From the NCBI GenBank assembly GCA_012064385.1, contig QRDG01000816.1:186001-250000 (forward strand): 64,000 nt of DNA, written 5' to 3'. Source of the stretch: Puccinellia tenuiflora (lineage: Eukaryota > Streptophyta > Magnoliopsida > Poales > Poaceae). This document shows, one piece after another, positions 34,442 to 45,250 of this stretch. The position numbers and the translations under genes were made by a program. The stretch's first letter is position 1, and every line of letters begins with the position of its first letter. Under the pieces are notes generated by a model. The model did not search any database, was not told where the DNA came from, and saw only the letters and a program-made list of their open reading frames with translations.

Positions 34442-36296
34442 TCCATAGCTCGTCCAAGAAAACATTAGGTGGAACCGGCTCTCTGCGCGAGCCGAGTCTT
34501 GATAAAGCATCTGCAGCATCGTTTTTCCTGCGATCAATGTGATCCACCTGATAGCCTGAGAAGAACCCGGCTACCCTGTCCACCTCTCTTCTGTAAGCCG
34601 CCATTGTTGCATCTTTTCTATCCCAAGTTCCAGAAACTTGCTGTGCCACAAGATCGGAATCCCCATAGCAATTGATACGCTTGACGTTCATCTCCTTTGC
34701 CATACGCAAACCACGCAACAAGGCCTCATACTCTGCCACATTGTTAGAACAATCAAAGTGAATTTGCAAAACATAGCTCAACTTATCACCTTTGGGAGAA
34801 GTTAACACAACTCCAGCTCCTGAACCTTCTGCTTGCTTAGACCCGTCAAAGTGCATAACCCAAGGTTTGAGACTCGGGGTAAGAGGTGGTGCACTCAACT
34901 GTGTCCAATCATTAAGAAAATCAGCCAACGCTTGAGACTTGATAGCTGTGCGAGGCACATAATCAATGTGATAATACCCCATCTCTATTGCCCACTTGGC
35001 AATTCTTCCTGTAGTTTCTGAATTTCTGATAATATCTGCTAAGGGTATTGAACTAACCACTGTGATTGGATGCTCTTGAAAATACGGCTTCAACTTTCTA
35101 CTTGCCATGAAAACACCAAACACTAGCTTCTGCCAGTGTGGATAGCGCTGCTTTGCCTCTGATAACACCTCACTGACATAATAGACCGGCCTCTGAACCG
35201 GGTTTTCTTTACCTTCCTCTTTACGCTCGACCACGACCACAGCACTCACAGCTTGAGGCCCGGCAGCGACGTATAACAACATGGGTTCCTTGGGACCCGG
35301 GGCCGCCAGAACTGGCGCTTCTGATAACTGTTTCTTCAGAGCTTCAAATGCCTCGTCTGCTTCTTGATTCCACACGAACTTGTCTGTTTTCTTCAGTAAC
35401 TTGTACAAAGGGACTGCTTTCTCGCCGAGCCGGGATACAAACCGGCTTAGCACAGCCACACAGCCTGTCAACTTCTGAACATCTCCCAAATCCTCTGGTT
35501 TTTTTAAACTTTGGATGGCTCTAATTTTTTCCGGGTTTGCCTCAATTCCACGTTCTGACACAATGAAACCAAGCAATTTTCCCGCTGGAACTCCAAACAC
35601 ACACTTCGTAGGATTGAGCTTCATCTTGTACTCCCTCAAGTTCTTGAACGTCTCTGTAAGGTCAGCAATAAATGACCCGGCTTTTTCTGACTTGATCACC
35701 ACATCATCCACATGAGCGTGCACATTGCGCCCAATCTGATCATGAAAACAGTTTTGAATACACCTCTGATAAGTTGCTCCTGCGTTCTTCAACCCAAAAG
35801 TCATGGTCTTGTAACAAAAAGCACCAAAGGGGGTGATGAACGACGTCTTTTCCCAATCCTGCCTGTTAAGTTTAATCTGATGATACCCTGAATATGCATC
35901 CAGAAAACACAAGAGCTCGCTGCCCACAACTGCGTCAACGATTTGATCGATGCGCGGCAGTGCAAACGGGTCCTTAGGACAATGCCTATTCAAACTTGTA
36001 AAATCAATGCACATCCTCCACTCGTTATTCTTCTTTAGAACCAAAACCGGGTTAGCCAACCACTCTGGGTGAAAAACTTCCATGATAAAGCCGGCTTCCA
36101 ATAACCGGGATATCTCCTCTCCTATAGCTTTCCTTCTCTCTGCATTCATTTTTCGCAAACCTTTTTTTACCGGCCTTGCCTTAGGGTCAACATGTAAGCG
36201 GTGCTTAGCGAGTTCCGTCGGAATGCCTGGCATGTCACTAGGTGTCCACGCAAAAACATCCCAATTCTCACGGATGAACTCGATGAGCGCGCTTTC
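34332..36296 (-). pseudogene. Tat reverse transcriptase with two RNase H domains
   Basis: On the minus strand after the protease-region stop comes EFIRENWDVFAWTPSDMPGI, then the reverse transcriptase with MCIDFTSLNRHCPKDPFALP, FLDAYSGYHQI, TMTFGLKNAGATYQR and the catalytic VHAHVDDVVIKS. A degenerate gypsy RNase H follows (LYVAAGPQAVSAV, with no DA-type catalytic start). Then comes a second, archaeal-type RNase H with VMHFDGSKQAEGSGAG, NNVAEYEALLRGL and CYGDSDLVAQQVSG that retains D, E and D. The dual RNase H arrangement is diagnostic of Tat elements. The frame runs into QDVEELAGQGDPDSRAAHNT and ends out of frame at 34332, after the deletion that removed the integrase finger. Confidence 0.9.
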
Positions 36297-37271
36297 TTAT
36301 TTGTCAGTTAAGTTGGTCCCTATGGCGAACTGCTTGGAGGAATCCCCAGGCATGAAATCCACCATCTTTGTATCTTTTGCTGCTTTGAACTTTGCCCTGT
36401 CATCTTCTGTTGTTGGCTTCTTGAGTGCCTTGTTGTCCTGCGGGTCAAGATTAGACCTGTAGGCTTTCAAATCCTCTCTAGCACAAGTTTGCTCCGCCAG
36501 ATCCGCGTCTCCCTCATCGCACTCTGCTGCAATTTCCCTATTACCATGCACTGTAATGATCCCCTTGGGACCCGGTATCTTCAACTGCAAATACACATAG
36601 CACGGCCTTGCCATGAACTTCGCGTAAGCCGGCCTTCCCAACAACGCGTGATAAGGACTTGGAAATTTCACCACCTCAAAAGTGAGCCACTCTGATCTGA
36701 AGTTATGGATAGACTCGCCAAAAGCAACCTCTAGCGAAATTTTTCCCTCTGGCGTGGCTGACTTCCTAGGAACTATACCGTGAAAAATTGTTGATGTTTT
36801 CTGCAGCTGTGACTCCTTCAAACCCATACGTATGAATGTCTCCCAGTACAAGATATTGATACTACTACCACCATCCATCAGAACCTTCTTTAACTCAAAG
36901 CCATGAACTTGGGGAGCCACAACCAAAGCAAGCAGACCCGGGTGTTCCACAACATCCGGGTGATCTGCTCTACTCCACGTGATCGTATGCTCTGACCACC
37001 TCAAATACCTCGGAACTCCAACAACCACTGAGTTAACTGCTCTTTTGACTATCTTTCTCTCTCTCTTGGTCGTGCCACTGGTGTATATGTGATATTGACC
37101 AAATTGCCTTGGCTGGTTTGAGAATCCACCCTGGTTACCTGTATTTTGGCCAGGCCCGACGTTACCAGTTGGTATCGCATTTGCACCACTCGGGCCGGGT
37201 CCTCCCCCTCTGTTTGCTCCTTGCAAAGCTCTTTGAACTTCATTATTTTCCACCTGTTCGAGTCTACACAT
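36297..37271 (-). pseudogene. Tat protease region, ended by a premature TAA
   Basis: The minus-strand frame begins within the end of gag and runs through SEHTITWSRADHPDVVEHPG, then the protease motif VLMDGGSSINILY (DGG in place of DTG, usual for Tat) and HALLGRPAYAKF. It stops at TAA 36297-36299 (minus). The frame continues open on the other side of this stop into the reverse transcriptase, so one base change (CAA or GAA to TAA) split the polyprotein. It overlaps the end of gag in another frame, marking a one-base shift between them around 37100-37270. Confidence 0.85.
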
Positions 37272-39802
37272 TGTGCCAATGAATGATTGGTGGGTCTGCC
37301 GTTCTTGCTATGACGAGGACATGGCATTCTGAAAGCCTCTTCAGTGCTCATTGGACGTGATCCTTGATAACTATTGCCACCACCGTGATTCCCACTGTTT
37401 CCCTGATAACCTCTACTGTCCTGATAACCTCTGTTTTCCTGATAATTTCCTTCCATCCTTTGCCTCTGAAACCCGACATTTGTGTTTGCTACTAGCTCCG
37501 AGTTTCCCTCATGGTGACCACGCTTATGCTGATTCTGGTTATTGTTGTTGTTGTTTCCCGGGCCATTATTGTTCCTTCCTCCATTGTTCACAGTGCCTTT
37601 CCCTTTCTCTTCCTCATTATCATCCTGGGTCTTGTCCGTGGCTGCGTGCCTATTGCAAGCATCCATTATTTCTGCCATGGTGACCGGCTTGACCCGGTGC
37701 CCTTCCTTCATGTGACCCAGCTTCTGGACCAGGGGAGCGTATTTGCAAGTTTTCTCCATTGACGAAATTGCGTCCTTAGGCTCAATACCAGATGAAGAGT
37801 GCAGGATCTCCGTGACCCGGCCCATCCAATGACGCACTGACTCGCCCTTCTTCTGCACACAACGATCCAAGTCCTCAATGGAGAATAGACGCTTGCAAGT
37901 GCCTTGGAAGTGCTTGATAAAAACTGCCTTCAACTCATCCCAAGAATTGATGGACTTCTCTGGCAAATTCTTGAACCACAACTTTGCTGCACCATCACTC
38001 ATCATCAAGTACATGTACTTTGCACAAACATTCTCTGTGGCATTGCGTATACACATTTCCATCTCATAACTGCTCAACTAGCTTGCCGGGTCCATGCTTG
38101 GCTCATAATTGGATATCTTGCTAGGCTCCTTGAACTTCTCAGGGAAAGGCTCCGCTCTAATGGTATCTGAAAGACACTTTGGCCCGGCTAAGTTAGAAGA
38201 ACTTGCTAAAAATTTATTGTTACCTGGCGAGCTTGCAGATGCTGCTGGTGCGGGACCCGGTCCTCCTTGTGATACTCCTGCTGCAGGTACTGCCGGGTTT
38301 GCGTTGGCTGCACTTCTTCCCGCTCGCGATCTATTGACAATCTGCTGTGCCACAGAAAGTGCAGGGGCGGGTTGGTGCTGCTAATTGTTCTTTTTCTGGT
38401 TCTGATGGGGCGGGTTTTGCTGCTGTGCCGCGGCAGGCCCGGCCAATGGCGGGTTATCTCCGTGGCGACTCTTACTACGATAAGTTGTGGAATGAAGCGC
38501 ACTTTTCTCCTTTGAATATTGAACTTGCTGAACAACTGCTGTACGCAACATGTCGATGGCACGCCGGGCTTCAATCTCGGCTGGCGAGTCTCCTAATGGA
38601 ATACGATCAAGTGCTAACGTTGCAGCGTACACGTTATCCGCAGGGTTGGAATAGTGACCCGTCGGCGTGTGGAATCTTGGTGTTCTGGGCGGCAGACCCG
38701 AATTTCCCCTGGCTCTCCCAGCGAGCAAACCCGGCGACTCTGCGGCTGCAACACCAGCTCCTCCTGTTCCTCTTTCCGGTTCTACATTTGTTCTGGCAAC
38801 TGGGGCCACTTAAGTTACACCAATTGGCTGATTTTCTGGGGTTCTAAACAATACTCCTGGGTTTATGGCGTTCTCACCATGGGCCAGCCTTTGGTGTGCC
38901 CTGGTCATCTCATTGAGACGATTTTCTTCATCCTTGATTTGCTTTCGTCTAGCCTCCATCTCCTGCCTTTCTGCCATTGCATCTCTTCGCGTCTGCTCCA
39001 AAGCCCGACGTGATGTATCTAACTCCATTGCTCTAACTGCTGCGTTTTCTGGGGTAACCATCCTCGTGAGTGCTGATGGATCTAGGACCAGGCCATTGTT
39101 GAACAAGGCCAGGGCATCAGCCGTGTTGCTTCTATCTTCTCCTTGAGCCCGGTTATGGAGGAAACCAAAGCTGTTCCTGTAACGTGCCGTGTCTTCACTT
39201 TCATTTGAAACCGAAGCCGGCTCTCCATCAGCTCTTTGATTCGCCAGCTCCAGGACTGGTGGCACTTGTTGCTGCTATTGAACCGGAGTAAACGCAGGTG
39301 GTACGATAGTTGACGGTGATGCTCCCACGTTGGTTGATGGGGCTGTGTAAACCGCCACCCTCCTAACCGGGCTTGGACTAGATTCTTGCTCCTCTTCATC
39401 CTCTTCTTCTACCTCGTATCCGAACCGGCCTTCATACAGGGGCAAGATCGATTCTGAATCAGCACGGTCCATCACATCACCCGGGATTTGAGCCGGGCCT
39501 CCCGATTGTTCCACGTGCACGTCTAGGGCCGGCTCAACTTCAGCCGTACCAACTGATTCTTCTCCATCTGATTGAACAATTGTGGCGGCTACTGACACAG
39601 ATTCATAGTCTCCATCACTAGCAGATCTAGTTGCAATCATACCAACAAAAACATTGAACTTGCCAATTGGAATAACATCACCTGATTCAAGTAGATCTGA
39701 TTCCGGCCCCCAGCCAAAATCATCAACGATGGGCTCTCCTTGCGAGTTGATGGTGATCTCGCTGAAAACAAAGTTCTCGACCCCTTGCCTTGCTTCTCCC
39801 AT
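37049..39802 (-). pseudogene. Tat gag with four in-frame stops
   Basis: Starts at the minus-strand ATG 39802 (MGEARQGVENFVFSEITI), 26 bases after the primer site. One frame is maintained to 37049 but is broken by TAG 39275-39277, TAA 38810-38812, TAG 38381-38383 and TAG 38078-38080. Domains: an acidic N-terminal region (EVEEEDEEEQE), a coiled-coil-like stretch (RQEMEARRKQIKDEENRLNE), and the capsid core with YMYLMMSDGAAKLWFKNLP and ELKAVFIKHFQGTC. A Gly/Asn-rich linker and a cysteine/histidine cluster CPRHSKNGRPTNHSLAQC follow. Gag forms the particle; this copy could not. Confidence 0.88.
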
Positions 39803-39827
39803 GATGGTGACACCTTTGGACGCTTTT

Positions 39828-39845
39828 CCCACAGACGGCGCCAAC
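39828..39845 (-). promoter_or_regulatory. Primer binding site of Tat element
   Basis: On the minus strand, directly after the 5' LTR, the sequence is GTTGGCGCCGTCTGTGGG. TTGGCGCCGTCTGTGGG-type sites are typical of Tat relatives and are matched to an arginine tRNA in that lineage, unlike the methionine sites of the other elements here. Confidence 0.75.
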
Positions 39846-40441
39846 TGTCGTGGGGTAGATAACACGGCAGATGCTACTTTGGGGTAGCATGAGTTGATGG
39901 GCAAGGCGACTCTGGCGTCTGGGAGATTGTTTAGCACTGCAGGGACAAAGAGTTTACCCAGGTTCGGCCTCTCCATTGGAGATAAAGACCTACTTCCTGC
40001 TATCTTGTTATTGATCTCGATATCGATAACCCGGCTATGACAACAGAGCCGGATCTCGATCTAGGTTACAAGGTTCGCTTAGTAGCGGGTGTTTCTCTCT
40101 ACGGTTCTCTCGCCTAAGCTTGGATTGTAAAGGTTCTCCCTAACTAGAGCTCAGGGACCGGGTTATATAGATGACCGGGTCTCCTGGCGCAGTACAAGAT
40201 AAAGCCGGGTTCTACCCAGACTCGGAGTCCTACTCTAGATCTTCTAGTCTTCGTGTCCTCCAAGTCCTGAACCGCCTTTGCCTTCTAGTAACTTTCCTTC
40301 ATGAGCCGGGTTACCGCCAAGTCTGCTGGCCCAACAACATAACCCGGCCCATGCTGATGGTTAGCTGGCCTGGCCGGGCCTCCTTCCTGGCGGGTCACGC
40401 TTCCCTCTTCATGGGCCTACCGGGTTATCATACCCCCATCA
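39846..40441 (-). repeat. 5' LTR of Tat element (596 bp)
   Basis: Matches 13761-14355 with about eight differences. It is followed by GTGAT at 40442-40446, the second copy of the target duplication. ACCGGGTTATATAG on the plus strand occurs in both LTRs; promoter position on the minus strand is not clear to me. Confidence 0.95.
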
Positions 40442-40446
40442 GTGAT

Positions 40447-40777
40447 CTAGACCAAAATAAACCTATGCAGCAAGAGAGGCAAAAGATGTATACCCTAAAA
40501 GCGTGGTCGATCACCGCAGAAGGTCGGGGACGGAACAGGGGCACCGAGGCGGCCCTCCTCAGCTGGAGAAGAAGCCCCGTAAACTACGACATCTGAAAAC
40601 CACAAAAAGAACATGTATATATATATATAAGAAAAGATGTACAACATAAATATCAGCTCCTAAATAAGAGATGGAGTATAAATAAGAAACCAAACAGACC
40701 TATAAGATACTAGTTTACGAGTTTCCGATACTAGTTCCGACATATACGAGTTTACGAGTTTATGATACTAGTTCCGA
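40447..40777. other. Non-coding flank, possibly continuation of the first CACTA element
   Basis: No ORF of substance. It contains a short (TA)n run near 40617-40629 and repeated TTTACGAGTTTA-like words up to the hAT insertion point. Because the Tat element inserted at 13760/40447, this should be contiguous with the CACTA leader, but there are no subterminal TTTGCCGTG motifs and no right terminus. Confidence 0.4.
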
Positions 40778-40785
40778 GGTATACG

Positions 40786-43177
40786 CAAGGAAAAAATAGC
40801 GTGCTATGCAAAATAGCGTGGCCCTTCTCCAGAAGCTATACAAGATATAGCGAGATATAGCGAAGTTACATGTAATATAGCGTGATGAAAAAAATGAGAG
40901 AAATAGTTCAAAATATCAAGAATTTCAGCATTAAAAGCTTGTCCAGAAGCAAATACATGCCTAACCAGGTAACCATAGTCAAATGTCAAGGCCAAATTCA
41001 TGGCAGAATACAAATATGAGGCTTAAAGTCTTAAACTCATGAACATCAAAGTAATAAACTCGAAAAGACAGAACTGTTTCAACTTTAATCAGAATCGACT
41101 GCATCATCTTCAGAACCACTAGAAGATGCACCAGATTGCCCACCATCATCATCACCTAAAACAGGAAGCAACCTCTTCCTAGGATGATAAACTCTTGCGT
41201 CAGCTTCATCATCTTCAATTGGCACAACTGGAACAGGCACAACACCTGTGATCCATTCATTTTGTTCATCTTCTACAACATCTGCATATGTGGTGTCCTC
41301 GAGTGGGTCCTTGTTTCTCATTTCTCTCTTTTGGGTGAGTTTGGAGTTGAACTTGATAAACACTAGGTCGCTAAGTTTCTTACTTAGTAGCCGGTTGCGT
41401 CTCTTCACAGCTGAACAGTCCACAGAATTAATAAAAACAACACCATAAGCACTATGAACTACCAGATTCATTACTCCTCTACCTCTTATGTCTGTCCATG
41501 CGTCTGTCATTATTGTACATCCAGTAAGCTCCCAACATTGCCTGTGTGCCTTGAAGGAATCCTCAACTTTCTTCTTACTCTTCTGCAAGAATGGGCCACC
41601 CATTTCATAAGCGCTAGGACCTGGCAGGTCTTCACCGTATTGTCCAATTGACTGAAGCATAAGGTCAAAACTTGGAAGTGTGACAGCATTGAATGGAATG
41701 CATGCTTCATAGAAAAACTGGCAGATGTATTCACAAGCACGTTTCCTTTTCTTTTCTCTGTTTGCAGTTGTCAGCTTTGATTGGATCTTCTCAGCAAATT
41801 TCCCCTTCCTTGCAGCTACAACCTCCTCGGGTGATACTTCACAGAATTTGTCCATAGGACCACTGGTGGATTTAGATCTTGCACCTCTTGATGACTTCAG
41901 CACAACAACAGAATTATCTGTGGAATCTTTTTCGCTTGAATCTTCCCCTTCTGAGTGGTTCAGGTTGACTTCACTTCTTTTCCTCTTCTGCTCATTAATC
42001 TTTGCTGCCTTTTTATCACCCTTCTCTAGCAAATACTGAAGGATTTCATTTCTTACATCAGCAGGAACTTTGTCACATAGATTGCAACCGGAAGTTGGAA
42101 TGTGTGCGAGGTGGAACTTGATCCGAGTAATTCCATTGGTGTACACATTAAGACAGAACATGCACCTCAACGAATTAGTCTTGTTGGGGTCAGTACGAGT
42201 GCAATATTTCCATCCTGGGTCTTTTGATTTAACAACAGCAACTCCTTGTGCCGTTGATGATGTGCTTGACACACCAACGCCTACAATCAGACAACAGTAG
42301 CTACAAACATCAGTAGCCTAAAACTAAACAAGCTAGCTATGCAACAAGAAGAACTCGTTGATGTCACTGCCCAAAACAAGTAGACCAATGAACATGCTGC
42401 TCTACTTGTACACGCAGAGCTAGCTTAGGAATCAAACTGACATTTTTGCAAGCTTAGGAATCAACGAACTACTAGCTAATGAACTACTACAGGAACCATT
42501 GAACTACCATCTTTTCTACTACAGGATCCATCCACGAACTACACTTGCACGTAGCTAGTAGCTACCGAATGAATCAAGGAACAGATCGAGGGTATCTTGT
42601 TCTTAGTTCTTAGTTCTTACCCGGCGTGGAGGACATTGTGGGATCCTTTCTGCTAGAGGAAGCTTCCGCCGATGGTCCAGCTTGAGGAAGCACGAAAGCC
42701 GCCGCCGCTGCAACTCGCCGTAGAGGAAGAGGTCGATCCGCTGATGGAAGAAGCACTCAGGAATCAGGATGCCACTGCAGCTCGAGGTGGAGGAAGAACC
42801 GAAGAACTCTACCAGCCGCCGCCGCCGCTGCAACTCTACCAGCCGCCGCCGCTGCCACTGCAACTCTACCAGCCGCCGCCGCCACCGTCGCCCCTGTGAA
42901 GAGCGTGGAGGGATTTTGTTAGGTTTGTGAGGAGAGGAGTAGTCTAGTAGAGGACTGAGTGCGTGTTGGGGCTTTTGGGCCGATGGGCTGTGTAGGATTT
43001 TAGGGTTTTTTCCTAGCGCCGCTATAATGCTATGCGCTAAATAGTTTTAGCATGGTTTAGCGCGCTAAAAACGCCATTAGCGTTGTAGCTGTAACTTTTC
43101 GTCAAATGTAATGTGGCCCCTCAAAATACGCTATGTCGCGCTAATAGCGGCGAAATATCCCGCTATTTTTTTCGTTG
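40786..43177 (-). mobile_element. hAT transposon, internally deleted, 2392 bp
   Basis: Left end CAAGGAAAAAATAGCG and right end CGCTATTTTTTTCGTTG are imperfect inverted termini. They are flanked by the 8-bp duplication GGTATACG (40778-40785 and 43178-43185), diagnostic for hAT. Both subterminal regions carry many copies of ATAGCG/CGCTAT (40790-40890 and 43015-43170), probable transposase-binding repeats. The single gene inside is on the minus strand (41085-42636). Confidence 0.93.
41085..42636 (-). CDS. BED zinc finger/DUF659 hAT transposase derivative, catalytic region deleted in frame
   Basis: Two exons on the minus strand: 42621-42636 (MSSTP plus one base, then GTAAGA) and 41085-42280 after an intron of 340 bases ending TTGTAG, giving 403 residues with no stops. 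N-terminal BED-type zinc finger: CMFC with HLAH, in a SLRCMFCLNVYTNGITRIKF context. A Lys-rich and acidic linker with a KRKR-type nuclear signal follows, then the start of DUF659 with FNAVTLPSFDLMLQSIGQYG and CTIMTDAWTDIRGRGVMNLV, reaching FINSVDCSA. Here the protein jumps to the far C-terminal part of such transposases, with LVFIKFNSKLTQKR. About half of the family length, including most of the catalytic and dimerisation parts, is missing, yet the frame is kept. It could bind ends without cutting; that is inference. Confidence 0.85.
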
Positions 43178-43185
43178 GGTATACG

Positions 43186-43954
43186 ACTTTACGAGTTTAC
43201 GACTTTACGACTTTACGACTTATGGAGCATGCATCACACACAGAGCACGGGTTCACTGTTTTAATAAACCTAAAATTGAATCAACATATTTTTCCTTACA
43301 CTTCTACCTCCTAACTAACTAACCTAACTAACCTAACTAACCTAACTAACCTAACTAACTAACTAACCTAACTAAAAAAATACATCAGAGGAGGAGGAGT
43401 ACCTCGTGAGGAGGAGCTGGCCGTGGAGGAGCAGGCTGTGGAGGAGCTGGCGGGTGGAGGAGGTCGTCGTGGAGGAGCTGGCGGGTGGAGGAGGTCGCCG
43501 CCGAGCTCGATGTGGAGGAGGTCGCGGCAGGGGAGGTGCGGGGTGGGGGCGGCGCTGTGGGGGAGGCGCGGGTGTGGGTGGAGGCGCTCTACGTTTTTCC
43601 TATCCTGCATTCCTATCCTATTCCTGTGACAACAATCACATTCTTCAGGTCCCTTGAAAGTTGAAACCACAAACTTAACATCCAATAAAGCACCGATCGA
43701 TACCAAATTACAGGGGAGCTCGAATCGGGAAATCGAATGGAGAGGCCTGGCTAGCTGGTGCACACAGTCAACCAATGCAAGAAGCAGCAGCTTGCAGTGG
43801 CAGTGGAAAGAGTGTGATCGCCGTGCTCTGGCGCCCATGTTGAGCCTGCATCGGCATGTGATCGTGATCGAGTGGTACTAGTACATGATAGAGTTACCGG
43901 CCGGCCGGTTGACTGTTTCTCCTCTCACATGCTTCTGAATGTGAGTGGTACTAC
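43186..43954. other. Non-coding stretch with simple repeats between hAT and LINE
   Basis: Begins with four or so TTTACGACTT units (43186-43222). At 43310-43376 there are CTAA/CCTAACTA runs, and at 43387-43560 GGAGGAGCTGGCGGGTGGAGGAGGTCG-like purine-rich units. ORFs there (for example 43368-43838 minus) follow the repeats and have no recognisable domain. 43650-43950 shows nothing I can identify. Confidence 0.6.
43310..43376. repeat. CTAA / CCTAACTA simple repeat
   Basis: About 67 bases of CTAACTAA and CCTAACTA units ending in AAAAAAA. It resembles degenerate telomere-like sequence only superficially: the plant telomere unit CCCTAAA does not occur. Confidence 0.85.
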
Positions 43955-45250
43955 GTGATAAAACCGTCGTACGAAATTGTGGAATTTCCCGTGAAGTATC
44001 TGGGCCTCCAGCTGGCGCTGCGACCCCTCACAAAGGCGGAATGGCAGCCAATGCTTGACAAGGTCGTCACGATGTTCCCGGCGTGGCAAAGGGGGCTCAT
44101 CGCCCGGGCCGGCAGACTCATCCTGGTAAAAACTGTTCTGTCGGCGAGACCCATGCACCATCTGTTGGTGACTGATGCACCTTGCTGGCTGCTCGAGGAG
44201 GTGAATAGATGCATGACAGCATTCTTTTGGAAAGGAAAAGACTCGATAAACGGAGGAGATTGTTTAGTGGCTTGGAAGCAGGTGTGCAGACCACTGCAGT
44301 TTGGTGGCCTGGGAGTCTTAAACCTTGCTCAACATAGTTTGGCACTTAGGGTCAGATGGGAATGGCTAAAGAGGACGGACAGAGCTAGACCATGGCAAGG
44401 CCTGCCTTCGCTGAAAGACGACAAGGCCAGAGAGGTGTTCGACAGCCTCATCAACATCACCGTGGGAAACGGAAGGGACACACTCTTCTGGAGGGATCGA
44501 TGGATCGCGGGCAGTTCAATTGAACAACTTGCGCCCCTGGTGGTTCAGGCCGTGCCAACCAGGATACGGAACTGCAGGACGGTGGAGCAAGCTCTGCTGA
44601 ACTCCAGGTGGACACAGGATATTACTGCACCTCTGTCCTCCCTAGGACTGATGCAGTGTATGGAGCTCTGGAGGGAGATCAACTCTGTGGATAGAAACCT
44701 GGATATGGCAGATGCCTTTAGCTGGCCTGCATCGACGTCCGGGATCTATACAGCAAAGTCCACGTACGATCGACTGTCCCAGGGACTCGTCAGATTCCCC
44801 CTGGCAGCACACATCTGGAAGAACGCCGCCCCACTAAAATGCAGAATCTTCATGTGGCTGGCGGCGCAAAAGCGAGTGTGGACCTCGGACAGACGCTTCA
44901 GACATGGTCTTCAGGATAGCTCGGCACCATGCTTCGTGTGCCTGCAAGCTGAGGATAATATCGAGCACATTTTGCTTCAGTGCCCCCATGCCCGCCAGGT
45001 TTGGTACAGAACATTTCAGGAGCTTCAAATCCCGGCGATAACACCCACGGAGAACGACGAGTTGCAGGTCTGGTGGCAAAGGGAGACTAGCAGGTGCACT
45101 GCCAGGGATAGGAAAAACTTCAACGCCATGGTGATCATGTCCTGTTGGTCTCTATGGAAACACAGGAATGCATGGGTGTTTGGAGACACGAGGAAGCAGT
45201 TCTCCGTGGAGCAACATGTACGGAAGCTGGTAGACGAAGTGCAGTTGTGA
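43955..45250 (+). pseudogene. LINE ORF2 C-terminal fragment: RT thumb and zf-RVT domain
   Basis: 431 residues, beginning at the RT end with FPVKYLGLQLALRPLTKAEW, then WQRGLIARAGRLILVKTVLS and AFFWKGKD, and the GNGRDTLFWRDRWI segment, all standard in plant L1-type ORF2. The zf-RVT domain follows: AAPLKCRIFMWLAAQKRVWT, with CFVCLQAEDNIEHILLQCPHARQVW giving the Cys and His ligands, then MSCWSLWKHRNAWVF. The endonuclease and catalytic palm are absent because of 5' truncation. The frame has no internal stops, so the insertion is not ancient. The last codons are interrupted by the MULE. Confidence 0.88.

Noticed and set aside
43310..43376. Possible interstitial telomere repeat
   Set aside because: Units are CTAA and CCTAACTA, not the plant CCCTAAA; a simple repeat.
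43406..43657. Gly/Arg-rich ORFs
   Set aside because: Derived from the GGAGGAGCTGG purine repeat; no start context or domain.
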